Positions 55,494-64,000 of a stretch of DNA of 64,000 nucleotides are shown in pieces. The position numbers were made by a program, and so were the translations under genes. The stretch is from Stappia indica (lineage in GTDB: Bacteria > Pseudomonadota > Alphaproteobacteria > Rhizobiales > Stappiaceae): contig NZ_CP046908.1 in assembly GCF_009789575.1 (NCBI RefSeq), positions 2,893,001 to 2,957,000 of the forward strand, read 5' to 3'. Position 1 is the first letter of the stretch. Each line of letters begins with the position of its first letter. The notes under the pieces are model-generated. The model was not told the origin of the DNA. It did no database searches and was given only the letters and a program-made list of their open reading frames with translations.

Positions 55494-57830
55494 TCAGTCC
55501 GCTCCCGCCAGCGGGGTCTCGGCCGGGCGGCGGAAGATGCGCCGGCGAAGCAGGTCCGGATCGAGCGGCTTGGACAGCACCGCATCGGCCCCGGCGGCGA
55601 GCGCCGCTTTTTCCGCATCCGCGGTGACATCGGCGGTCACCACATAGACGGGCGCGCGCGGCCAGCCGCCCGCCGTCTCCATCTCGCGGAAGCGGCGGAT
55701 TGCCGCAATGCCGTCGACGACCGGCATGTGCAGGTCCATCAGCAGCATGTCGCAGGACCCGTCGGCGGCCGCGGCAAGGGCGGCGGCCCCGTCGACCGCC
55801 ACCACCGGCTCGTGGCCGAGCTTGCGCAGCAGGGCCTCGCTGAGCATCCGGTTGATGTCGTTGTCGTCGGCAACGAGGATGCGCAAGGGGCGCGGCGCGC
55901 AGGCGTGGTCGCCGGCTTCCCCCGTCAGGCAGCGCGGCTCGGGCCGGTCCCAGGGCGACAGGCCGGTGTCGCGGCCGAGCAGCGTGGCGCAGAGCTCGGC
56001 CAGCGAGGCGGCGCGCACCGGGCGGATCAGGTAGCCGCCGAAGCCGGCCTCGCGCAGGCGCGGCAGCCGGTCGCGCTCGCTCGGCGCCAGCAGCACGCCG
56101 GCAGGCGCGGCAAGCCCGGCGGCGCGGGCGCTGGCGAGCCAGGCGCCGGCATCGGTCACGGCGAGCGGGTCGAGCAGCACCAGATCGGCGGCGAGCAGCT
56201 TGTCGTCGCCCTCCTCCGTGCCGGGCGCCAGCAGCGAGGTCACGGCCCCTTGCGCGGCCAGCGAGCGGGCGATCAGCGGCATCTCAATGCGGCTGGCCGA
56301 GACCAGCGCGATGCGGGCACCGGCGAGCGCGCGCACTGCCCCGCTTTCCGTTTCCGGCGCGGGCAGGGCAGGTGCTGCGTGAAGCGGCAGCTCGACGCGG
56401 AAGGCGGCGCCCTGGCCCGGTGCGGATTTCGCCACCACGTCGCCGCCCATCAGCCGGGCCAGCCGGCGCGAGATGGCAAGGCCGAGGCCCGCGCCGTCGA
56501 AGCGGCGGGCCGGGCCGTGGTCGACCTGCTCGAACTCCTCGAACAGCCGTTCGGCCTCTTCCGGGGCGAAACCGATGCCGGTGTCGCGCACGGTGATGGC
56601 GAAGCAGCGCGGCGAACCGTCGGCGGTCGCTTCGCCGGTCTCCACAATCGGCTCGATGCAGATCTCGACGCCGCCGGTCTCGGTGAATTTCAGCCCGTTG
56701 CCGGCCAGGTTGAACAGGATCTGGCGCAGCCGCGTCGGGTCGGCGACGAGGCGCGCGGGCATGTCGGGGGAGATGTAGCAGCCGATCTCCAGCCCCTTCG
56801 ACTGGGCCCGCGGCGACAGCAGCTCCACGACGCTTTCGGCGAGCGGGGCAAGGGCGATCTCCTCCGGCGCCAGATCCAGCCGGCCGGCCTCGATGCGCGA
56901 CAGGTCGAGCACCTCGTTGATCAGCAGCAGCAGGATCTCGCCGGAGGCGCGCACCGCCTCCACATAGCTCGCCTGCTCGGCCGTGAGCCTTGTGTCGGCG
57001 AGCAGGCCGGTCATGCCGAGAATGCCGTTGAGCGGGGTGCGGATCTCGTGGCTGACGGTGGCGAGGAACCGGCTCTTGGAGGCGTTGGCGGTCTCCGCCT
57101 GGTTGCGCGCGGCAAGCAGCGCGTCCTCGATGCGGCGGCGGTCGGTGACGTCGCGCAGGATGGTCTGGATCAACGGCTCGCCGCTGGCGCCGTCGCGCAC
57201 CGGCACGTCGCGCCGGGCGAACCAGCGCTCGCCGCCGGAGGTCTCCATCCGGATGTCGCGGCTGGCCTCGTCTTCGGCCTTGCTGCCGTTCGCCTCCGGC
57301 AGGGCCGGGGCCCAGCCTTCCGGGAACAGCCGTTCGGCCGCATCGTTGGCATAGACGATCTCGCCGCCGGCGCGCCAGCGGGTGACCACGTCGCCGAGCG
57401 TGTCGAGCACGTCGCGCAGCCGGCCGTCGCTTTCCTTCAGCCGCCAGGCCTCGTCGCGCAGCTGTTCGTTCTCTGCTTGCAGCAGGTTGCGCTCGGAGGT
57501 CAGCGCGGCAAGGCGGGCGCTTGCCTGCGCCATTTCGCGCAGATGGGCGCCGCGCTGGGCCTGCAGCACGCCGCCGAGACCGATGGCGAGCCCGGCAAGC
57601 GCCAGCGCGCTGCCGGCCGCGGCAAGGCGCAGCGCCTCGGGCACCAGCCAGATGGTGAGCGCGGCGCCGGCCAGAAAACTGGCGGCGGCGACGCCAAGCG
57701 TCAGCAGCGAGGGGCCGGGAACGGCAGGCGTGCGCGGGGAAGCCTCCCCCGCACGGAGGCTGGCGTGCTCCGGCGCCGAGACCGCGCTGTCGCGGTGCTC
57801 CGTTCCGTCATGGCGTTTCGGGGCGGCCAC
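55494..57830 (-). CDS. Membrane-bound hybrid sensor histidine kinase
   Basis: 778 residues. Two membrane segments at about 43-62 and 70-88, a coiled coil at 95-135, a PAS domain at 136-230, HisKA with His261 in [18 protein letters not shown], HATPase with [16 protein letters not shown] and [13 protein letters not shown], a degenerate receiver-like segment around 500-615 ([13 protein letters not shown]), and a true receiver near 645-770 with phospho-acceptor Asp699 in [12 protein letters not shown] and the Lys of LSKPLD. The short periplasmic loop suggests it senses a cytosolic or membrane signal through PAS. GTG 57830 has GAGGAG five bases upstream. No response-regulator gene is next to it. 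Confidence 0.92.
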   Translation of the reverse strand: MAAPKRHDGTEHRDSAVSAPEHASLRAGEASPRTPAVPGPSLLTLGVAAASFLAGAALTIWLVPEALRLAAAGSALALAGLAIGLGGVLQAQRGAHLREMAQASARLAALTSERNLLQAENEQLRDEAWRLKESDGRLRDVLDTLGDVVTRWRAGGEIVYANDAAERLFPEGWAPALPEANGSKAEDEASRDIRMETSGGERWFARRDVPVRDGASGEPLIQTILRDVTDRRRIEDALLAARNQAETANASKSRFLATVSHEIRTPLNGILGMTGLLADTRLTAEQASYVEAVRASGEILLLLINEVLDLSRIEAGRLDLAPEEIALAPLAESVVELLSPRAQSKGLEIGCYISPDMPARLVADPTRLRQILFNLAGNGLKFTETGGVEICIEPIVETGEATADGSPRCFAITVRDTGIGFAPEEAERLFEEFEQVDHGPARRFDGAGLGLAISRRLARLMGGDVVAKSAPGQGAAFRVELPLHAAPALPAPETESGAVRALAGARIALVSASRIEMPLIARSLAAQGAVTSLLAPGTEEGDDKLLAADLVLLDPLAVTDAGAWLASARAAGLAAPAGVLLAPSERDRLPRLREAGFGGYLIRPVRAASLAELCATLLGRDTGLSPWDRPEPRCLTGEAGDHACAPRPLRILVADDNDINRMLSEALLRKLGHEPVVAVDGAAALAAAADGSCDMLLMDLHMPVVDGIAAIRRFREMETAGGWPRAPVYVVTADVTADAEKAALAAGADAVLSKPLDPDLLRRRIFRRPAETPLAGAD

Positions 57831-57849
57831 CTGCTCTCCTCGTCAATCA

Positions 57850-57943
57850 GCGGGTTCGCGCAAGGCGCACGAACCCGCCTACTTTCGGCCGGAGAGATTG
57901 AGAAACCGTTGCGGCAAAAGGGTTTGCCGCGCGTCAATTGACG
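57850..57943. promoter_or_regulatory. Three adjacent inverted repeats in the histidine kinase leader
   Basis: GCGGGTTCG/CGAACCCGC at 57850-57858 and 57870-57878 (11-base loop), GCGGCAAA/TTTGCCGC at 57911-57918 and 57923-57930 (4-base loop), and the perfect 12-bp palindrome CGTCAATTGACG at 57932-57943. None is followed by a T-run on either strand. They lie upstream of the kinase start at 57830 on its coding strand, the first ending about 10 bases before its ribosome site. Confidence 0.5.
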
Positions 57944-58014
57944 TGCCGTCTGTCGTAAGTTGGCGCGCAGACTACACTGCCGCCTGCAGGCCGGTGCGGG
58001 GCCCTAACGGGCCT

Positions 58015-58332
58015 TCAGCATTTTATTTCGCAACGCAGCCCGTTGCCAACCAACTCACATTTGGTGTGGCATCCGAAGAGTTTCTTGTCTGAGACCGCTT
58101 TTTGGCTGGCCCAACTCTGAATAAGTGTCTGAAGGTTTTCCGCGTCCTCGGTTGTGAGCGCGCTTTTTCGCATCACGCATCGGCCCGGTGCGTCACAGTT
58201 TCCCGTCGGTCGAGAAGATCGGCACTCGCATACTTTGTCAAACGCGCAGTCTGAGTCGCTCATGCAGGCCTGTGCAGAGCTCGGGAGCAGAAGGATGGCT
58301 GAACTTATTGCAGCTACAAGGAGAAGTTTCAT
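58015..58332 (-). CDS. Small cysteine-rich exported protein of unknown function
   Basis: I do not recognise a family. The 105-residue product has a clear Sec signal peptide (MKLLLVAAISSAILLLPSSAQA, predicted cut after AQA) and then a mature part of about 83 residues with ten cysteines. Six form a tight N-terminal cluster (C-x6-C-x5-C-x-C-x8-C-x6-C, allowing for counting error of one), and four lie near the C-terminus (FGCHTKCELVGNGLRCEIKC). This predicts a disulfide-bonded periplasmic or secreted protein. Base composition is less GC-rich than in the flanking genes. A weak GGAG lies upstream of the ATG at 58332. Confidence 0.7.
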   Translation of the reverse strand: MKLLLVAAISSAILLLPSSAQACMSDSDCAFDKVCECRSSRPTGNCDAPGRCVMRKSALTTEDAENLQTLIQSWASQKAVSDKKLFGCHTKCELVGNGLRCEIKC

Positions 58333-58458
58333 CGAAAACTCCCTAGAAAAATGAATTTACAATATTTGCAATCACAGATAGTCGTTGTCAATAAAATATA
58401 AACCGTGACTTGTGCCTTCTGAGAAAAAGGCCGCCGTCATGGCGTATGGTTCGCCCTG

Positions 58459-58484
58459 TCAGCGGCCCTCGCGAGGGCCGCTGA
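58459..58484. repeat. 26-bp perfect palindrome
   Basis: Two 13-base arms with no central spacer: TCAGCGGCCCTCG (58459-58471) and its reverse complement (58472-58484). It lies 36 bases after the luciferase-like gene's stop codon (minus strand). A hairpin would form on either strand but no T-run follows, so it may be a processing or binding site, or a rho-dependent end. Confidence 0.7.
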
Positions 58485-58519
58485 TACTCCCATGGCAGGC
58501 ACAATTATGAGTCCACGAC

Positions 58520-59518
<999 letters not shown>

Positions 59519-59595
59519 GAGGATCTCCGTTGGGTCCTCATTTAGGATGCGGCGGCCCGGCAGCCAAGGGTGAAGGGGGAGGCGGAAGGGCGCGC

Positions 59596-61122
59596 TCAGG
59601 CCGCCCGGCGCTCGAGACTGGCGCCGCGGTAGCTCAGCGCCTCGGCGAGATGCAGCCGCGAGACGGCGTCCGAGCCGTCGAGATCGGCCAGCGTGCGCGC
59701 CACTTTCAGCACCCGGTGATAGCCGCGCGCCGACAGCTGCAGCGCATCGGCCGCCGATTGCAGCAGGTCGAGGCCGGCGGCATCGGGGGCGGCGACCTGC
59801 TCGATCAGCCGCGCGCCGGTGGCCGCATTGGTGCGGGCGGCAACGCCGAGCGCGGCATAGCGCTCCGTCTGGCGCCGGCGGGCACGCGCCACCCGCTCGG
59901 CCACCGCGGCGGAGCTTTCGGCTTGCGCCGGGCGCAAGAGGTCTGAGGCGGCGACGGCCGGCACCTCGATCCGAAGGTCCAGCCGGTCGAGCAGCGGGCC
60001 GGACAGGCGCGCCTGGTATTCGGAGGCGCAGCGCTCGCCGCGCCGGCAGACGTGGCCCGGCTCGCCGGCATGGCCGCAGCGGCACGGGTTCATCGCCGCG
60101 ATCAGCTGCACGCGCGAGGGGTAGCTGGTGCGGTGGTTGGCGCGCACGATGACCGTCTCGCCGCTTTCCAGCGGCTGGCGCAGCCCGTCGAGCACCTGCG
60201 GCTGGAACTCGGGCAGTTCATCAAGGAACAGCACGCCGTTATGGGCGAGCGACACCTCGCCCGGCCGGGCGCGGATGCCGCCGCCGACGAGCGCTGCCAT
60301 CGAGGCGGAATGATGCGGCGCGCGAAAAGGGCGGCGCTCGCTGAGCTTGCCGTCGGCAAGCTCGCCGGCGATGGAGGCGATCATGGAGACTTCCAGCAGC
60401 TCGCGCGGGCTGAGCGGCGGCAGGATCGAGGGCAGGCGGGTCGCCAGCATCGACTTGCCGGCGCCCGGCGGGCCGATCATCAAGAGGTTGTGGCCGCCGG
60501 CCGCGGCGATCTCCAGCGCCCGCTTGGCGCTTTCCTGGCCGCGCACCTCGGAAAGGTCGGGCAGGACGGACGGGTTGGCGCTGAGCTTCGGCTGCGGCCG
60601 GGAGAGGATCTGCGTGCCCTTGAAATGGTTGGCGAGCTGGATCAGCGAGACGGGCGCCAGGATCTCCATCTCCGGATCGGCCCAGGCCGCTTCCGGGCCG
60701 CAAGGCGCAGGGCAGATCAAGCCGCGGGCGAGCGTGTTGGCGCCGATGGCCGCCGGCAGCACGCCGGCGACGGCGGAAATCGTGCCGTCCAGCGCCAGCT
60801 CGCCGAGCACCACGTAGCGCTCCAGCTCGGCGGCGGGCAGCGCCCCCATCGCCGCTATCAGGGCAAGGGCGATGGGCAGGTCGAAATGCGAGCCCTCCTT
60901 GGGAAGGTCGGCCGGCGCAAGGTTGACCGTGACGCGCTTGGCCGGCAGCGACAGGCCGGAGGCGATCAGCGCCGAGCGGACCCGCTCGCGGCTTTCGCCC
61001 ACCGCCTTGTCCGGCAGGCCGACGATGGTGAAGGCGACCTGGCCAGGGCCGATCTGCACCTGCACGTCGACAGGTTGCGCCTCTATGCCCTGGAACGCGA
61101 CCGTGGTGACCCGCGAGACCAT
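59596..61122 (-). CDS. comM: ComM / YifB family Mg chelatase-like AAA+ ATPase
   Basis: Helicase that promotes branch migration during natural transformation and recombination in species where it is studied. 508 residues: N-terminal Lon-like fold ([38 protein letters not shown]), Walker [29 protein letters not shown], Walker [11 protein letters not shown], the cysteine block MNPCRCGH...CRRGERC, and sensor region [15 protein letters not shown]. The ATG at 61122 gives the family start [12 protein letters not shown]. Confidence 0.94.
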   Translation of the reverse strand: MVSRVTTVAFQGIEAQPVDVQVQIGPGQVAFTIVGLPDKAVGESRERVRSALIASGLSLPAKRVTVNLAPADLPKEGSHFDLPIALALIAAMGALPAAELERYVVLGELALDGTISAVAGVLPAAIGANTLARGLICPAPCGPEAAWADPEMEILAPVSLIQLANHFKGTQILSRPQPKLSANPSVLPDLSEVRGQESAKRALEIAAAGGHNLLMIGPPGAGKSMLATRLPSILPPLSPRELLEVSMIASIAGELADGKLSERRPFRAPHHSASMAALVGGGIRARPGEVSLAHNGVLFLDELPEFQPQVLDGLRQPLESGETVIVRANHRTSYPSRVQLIAAMNPCRCGHAGEPGHVCRRGERCASEYQARLSGPLLDRLDLRIEVPAVAASDLLRPAQAESSAAVAERVARARRRQTERYAALGVAARTNAATGARLIEQVAAPDAAGLDLLQSAADALQLSARGYHRVLKVARTLADLDGSDAVSRLHLAEALSYRGASLERRAA

Positions 61123-61227
61123 TGACCGCCCCCCTCGCTCTATGACTTTGCGCGAAATTGCTGCAATCCCAACAGGCTGCAACCTAGCGCAACCGCAAGT
61201 CGGTCACAACCACGGCGAGGAGAATGC

Positions 61228-61258
61228 TTGACACTAATGATATTGTTATCAGGATAGT
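61228..61258 (+). promoter_or_regulatory. Promoter with internal palindrome for the DUF3800 gene
   Basis: TTGACA at 61228-61233 is a perfect -35 hexamer. Candidate -10 hexamers are AGGATA (61251-61256, spacer 17) or GATAGT (61253-61258, spacer 19). The spacer contains TGATA/TATCA (61238-61242, 61247-61251), a palindrome placed where a repressor would block transcription. Confidence 0.6.
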
Positions 61259-61320
61259 AAATATCGATTTTAAATTCTGCTTTGGGTCTCATCCTGGCGT
61301 GGGTGTCGAAGAGTAATTTG

Positions 61321-62178
61321 ATGAAACAAGTAGATGGGATTAATCCAGGATATATTGCGTATATTGACGAAGCTGGTGATCCTGGGTTGAGGCGAGTTAG
61401 GCCTATTGATCCTATTGGCGGCACGGAATGGATGATTCTTTCTGCGGTTTTAATCCAAGCAGAGAATGAAGCGAACATTTTATCTTGGCACAACGAATTA
61501 GTAGAAGATTTGAATATCAGGCAGAGAAAGGACATACATTTCAGGGATTTATCTTATCCCAAAAAGGATAAGGTATGCTTGGCTTTGTCAGGTTATCCTG
61601 TGAGGATTTTTGTTGTAGCATCCAACAAAAAGAATATGAGGCAATATAGAAATCATCGAGCGGAAAAAATCCCGTCAAACCAGTGGTTCTATAATTGGCT
61701 TGTTCGGATTCTAGTAGAAAGAATTACACATTATGTAGAGCGGCATTCTGTTAAAAATTTTGGAAAACCACGACATGTAACGTTTGAGTTCTCTGAGAGA
61801 GGCGGTCATTCTTATGACCAAACGGCGGCATATCACGCACTCTTAGCGCAACAGGCCAAAGGGTCTGGTCCGTTGCTAGACAAGTGGGTACCTAAATGGA
61901 ATGTGATGGACTGGCGCTTAGTTAAAGCTTACCCGCATAAAACACGGGTAGGACTTCAATTTGCAGATATCGTCGCTAGTGCTTTTTTCGCTGCTGTGGA
62001 CAACCTTGATAGTGGTCCTTGTGAAGCACGATTTGCTAAGGCGCTTAGGCCCCGCGTCGCTTCCTTAGATAATCGCCATGCGGACTATGGATTGGTACTG
62101 CAGCCGACGCCGCCCACTCGCGGAAGGCTAACTAACGACCAGCAAGAGATATTCCGCTACTACGGGTATCAATTCTAA
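61321..62178 (+). CDS. DUF3800 domain protein, AT-rich, probably acquired
   Basis: 285 residues of the DUF3800 family, which has a nuclease-like (RNase H-type) acidic core and is often found in mobile or defence islands; its activity is not established. The family hallmarks are YIAYIDEAGDPG (Asp16, Glu17, Asp20), VTFEFSERGGHS, and KTRVGLQFADIVASAFFAA with the conserved Asp. Codon use is strikingly AT-rich against the high-GC flanks, the best sign of transfer in the window. ATG 61321 is chosen; TTG/ATG at 61282 would add 13 residues. Flanked by comM and cysK with no integrase, tRNA or partner gene. Confidence 0.82.
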   Translation: MKQVDGINPGYIAYIDEAGDPGLRRVRPIDPIGGTEWMILSAVLIQAENEANILSWHNELVEDLNIRQRKDIHFRDLSYPKKDKVCLALSGYPVRIFVVASNKKNMRQYRNHRAEKIPSNQWFYNWLVRILVERITHYVERHSVKNFGKPRHVTFEFSERGGHSYDQTAAYHALLAQQAKGSGPLLDKWVPKWNVMDWRLVKAYPHKTRVGLQFADIVASAFFAAVDNLDSGPCEARFAKALRPRVASLDNRHADYGLVLQPTPPTRGRLTNDQQEIFRYYGYQF

Positions 62179-62470
62179 TAGCGGTAGAGCCCGCTCCTCA
62201 TTTTCGTCTGCGGCGATAGGCTACCGTCTAGTGGCAACCGTGCGCAGATAAGATTGCTAGGCGTTGATTTTGATCAGCCTTGCAGTCGAGGGATGCGGCG
62301 CATCTACCATATTTATTATCTCATCAATCTCAGCATAAGTCAAATTGAATCAATAGGTTATCTGAGTTCTCTTTAAGTGGTTGAATTACGATTCTTTTTT
62401 GTTCTCATAACTTCTCAGAGGCGGTTGGCGATGTCAGATCAGGCGACGCTTTGTCCTCCGCGCGTAAACG
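62179..62470. other. AT-rich non-coding stretch after the DUF3800 gene
   Basis: Continues the AT-rich island to about 62440, then returns to high GC. No gene-like reading frame, tRNA, direct repeat or transposase remnant was recognised. It ends at the cysK terminator. Confidence 0.5.
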
Positions 62471-62499
62471 AAAACGGCGGAGCCCTGAGGGCCCCGCCG
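62471..62499 (-). terminator. Intrinsic terminator of cysK
   Basis: On the minus strand: CGGCGG/CCGCCG outer stem (62499-62494 with 62480-62475) and an inner GCCCT/AGGGC pairing, then TTTT (62474-62471) and a T-rich tail. It starts 35 bases after the cysK stop codon. Confidence 0.88.
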
Positions 62500-62534
62500 C
62501 TGATGATCAAAAGGTCCGCAAGAGGCGCGGGAGC

Positions 62535-63497
<963 letters not shown>

Positions 63498-63669
63498 TGC
63501 GGACTCCCTTGTTCTCGCCGGATCGCGGATGCCCGGCACGTCGTTCTGCCCCCAATCTAGGCACGCAGTATGGCGCTGACGAGACCCTGCCGTCGCTGCA
63601 AGCCGCGCGCACATGGAACAGGATTCCGAAAATAGGCGAAATCTTAGAAAATGATACTCGCAAGCGGCG

Positions 63670-64000
63670 TCAATGATGCCCGGTCGAGCCGAACCCGCCC
63701 TCGCCGCGCCGGGTCTCGTCGAGCTCGTTGACCTCGATCAGCTCGGCCCGCGCCACCGGCGCCACCACCATCTGAGCGATGCGGCTGCCGCGCTCCACGG
63801 TGAAGGGCTCGTCGCCGAGATTGATCAGGATCACCTTCACCTCGCCGCGATAGTCCGGGTCGATGGTGCCCGGCGTGTTGAGCACGGTGACGCCGTGGCG
63901 CGCGGCAAGGCCGGAGCGCGGGCGCACCTGCGCCTCCGTATGCGGCGGCAGGGCGATGGCGATGCCGGTCGGCACCAGCGCGCGGGCGCCCGGCGCGATC
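63670..64000 (-). CDS. dut: dUTP diphosphatase, 3' part
   Basis: Hydrolyses dUTP to dUMP and PPi. The window holds the C-terminal ~109 residues; the start lies beyond 64000. Seen motifs are the trimeric dUTPase blocks [44 protein letters not shown] with the catalytic Asp, [14 protein letters not shown], and the C-terminal P-loop-like [10 protein letters not shown]. The stop codon at 63670 leaves 172 bases to cysK on the same strand. Confidence 0.93.
   Translation of the reverse strand, partial: IAPGARALVPTGIAIALPPHTEAQVRPRSGLAARHGVTVLNTPGTIDPDYRGEVKVILINLGDEPFTVERGSRIAQMVVAPVARAELIEVNELDETRRGEGGFGSTGHH

Noticed and set aside
54346-57941. Long plus-strand frames opposite olsB and the histidine kinase
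   Set aside because: Antisense shadows of well-supported minus-strand genes, with His/Arg/Gln-rich translations.
62179-62460. tRNA or att site at the edge of the AT-rich island
   Set aside because: No cloverleaf-like arms, CCA end or flanking direct repeat could be identified by eye.

Overview
The window is GC-rich, densely coded chromosomal DNA from an alphaproteobacterium. The gene order points to the Hyphomicrobiales (Rhizobiales), probably a Stappia/Pannonibacter/Roseibium-like member. Supporting markers are the block hisB-DUF2628-hisH-hisA-hisF-hisE-coaA, the trpA-accD-folC string, the AccD form without a full zinc ribbon, the rph/hrcA divergent pair next to rdgB-hemW, and a BigR-type sulfide-detoxification cluster. 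The genus is inference from gene content only. No rRNA, tRNA, CRISPR array, insertion sequence, integrase or replication origin was seen.

Layout. 1-6.1 kb (+): an aldehyde dehydrogenase and an iron-type alcohol dehydrogenase, then trpA-accD-folC. 6.1-11.1 kb (-): coaA and the histidine genes. 11.2-12.0 kb: pyrF. 12.0-15.8 kb (-): a class V aminotransferase, a DAO-type FAD oxidoreductase and glutaryl-CoA dehydrogenase, with a divergent LysR regulator to 16.9 kb. 17.2-19.8 kb: an RlpA-like protein and a PAS-PAS-GGDEF-EAL protein. 19.8-25.6 kb: a sulfur island with an unknown hydrolase-like protein, a SulP transporter, a DUF442 sulfurtransferase, an ETHE1/Blh-like metallo-beta-lactamase, two YeeE/YedE half-transporters and the divergent BigR regulator. 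25.6-33.0 kb: a DedA-PAP2-LssY fusion, a tandem-domain polyphosphate:AMP phosphotransferase, pobR/pobA for 4-hydroxybenzoate, and a PPK2 kinase. 33.1-36.2 kb: a CodA-like deaminase and a cytochrome P450, separated by repeats and inverted repeats. 36.2-42.2 kb: TRAP transporter membrane subunits, a cytosolic sulfatase, nagA and an amino-sugar kinase, possibly a catabolic locus for a sulfated or amino sugar. 42.2-43.9 kb: a PHA depolymerase with an extra C-terminal helix-hairpin-helix domain. 44.1-49.6 kb: hemW, rdgB, rph, hrcA, a zinc-less MoeB-like protein and a YgjP-type metallopeptidase. 49.7-57.8 kb: an MFS exporter, PBP1A, DUF1330 and GNAT proteins, an OlsB-like acyltransferase and a hybrid histidine kinase. 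58.0-64.0 kb: a small cysteine-rich exported protein, a luciferase-like oxidoreductase, comM/yifB, an AT-rich DUF3800 gene, cysK and the 3' part of dut.

Most genes are housekeeping or ordinary catabolism. The least expected items are the split BigR/Blh sulfide system with its unknown hydrolase-like neighbour, the PhaZ-HhH fusion, a TrpA with Glu at the usual catalytic Asp position, two short tandem repeats and a compound inverted repeat around the P450, the ten-cysteine exported protein, and the isolated AT-rich DUF3800 gene. Start codons were chosen from Shine-Dalgarno spacing and family N-termini and differ from the longest open frame in many places.
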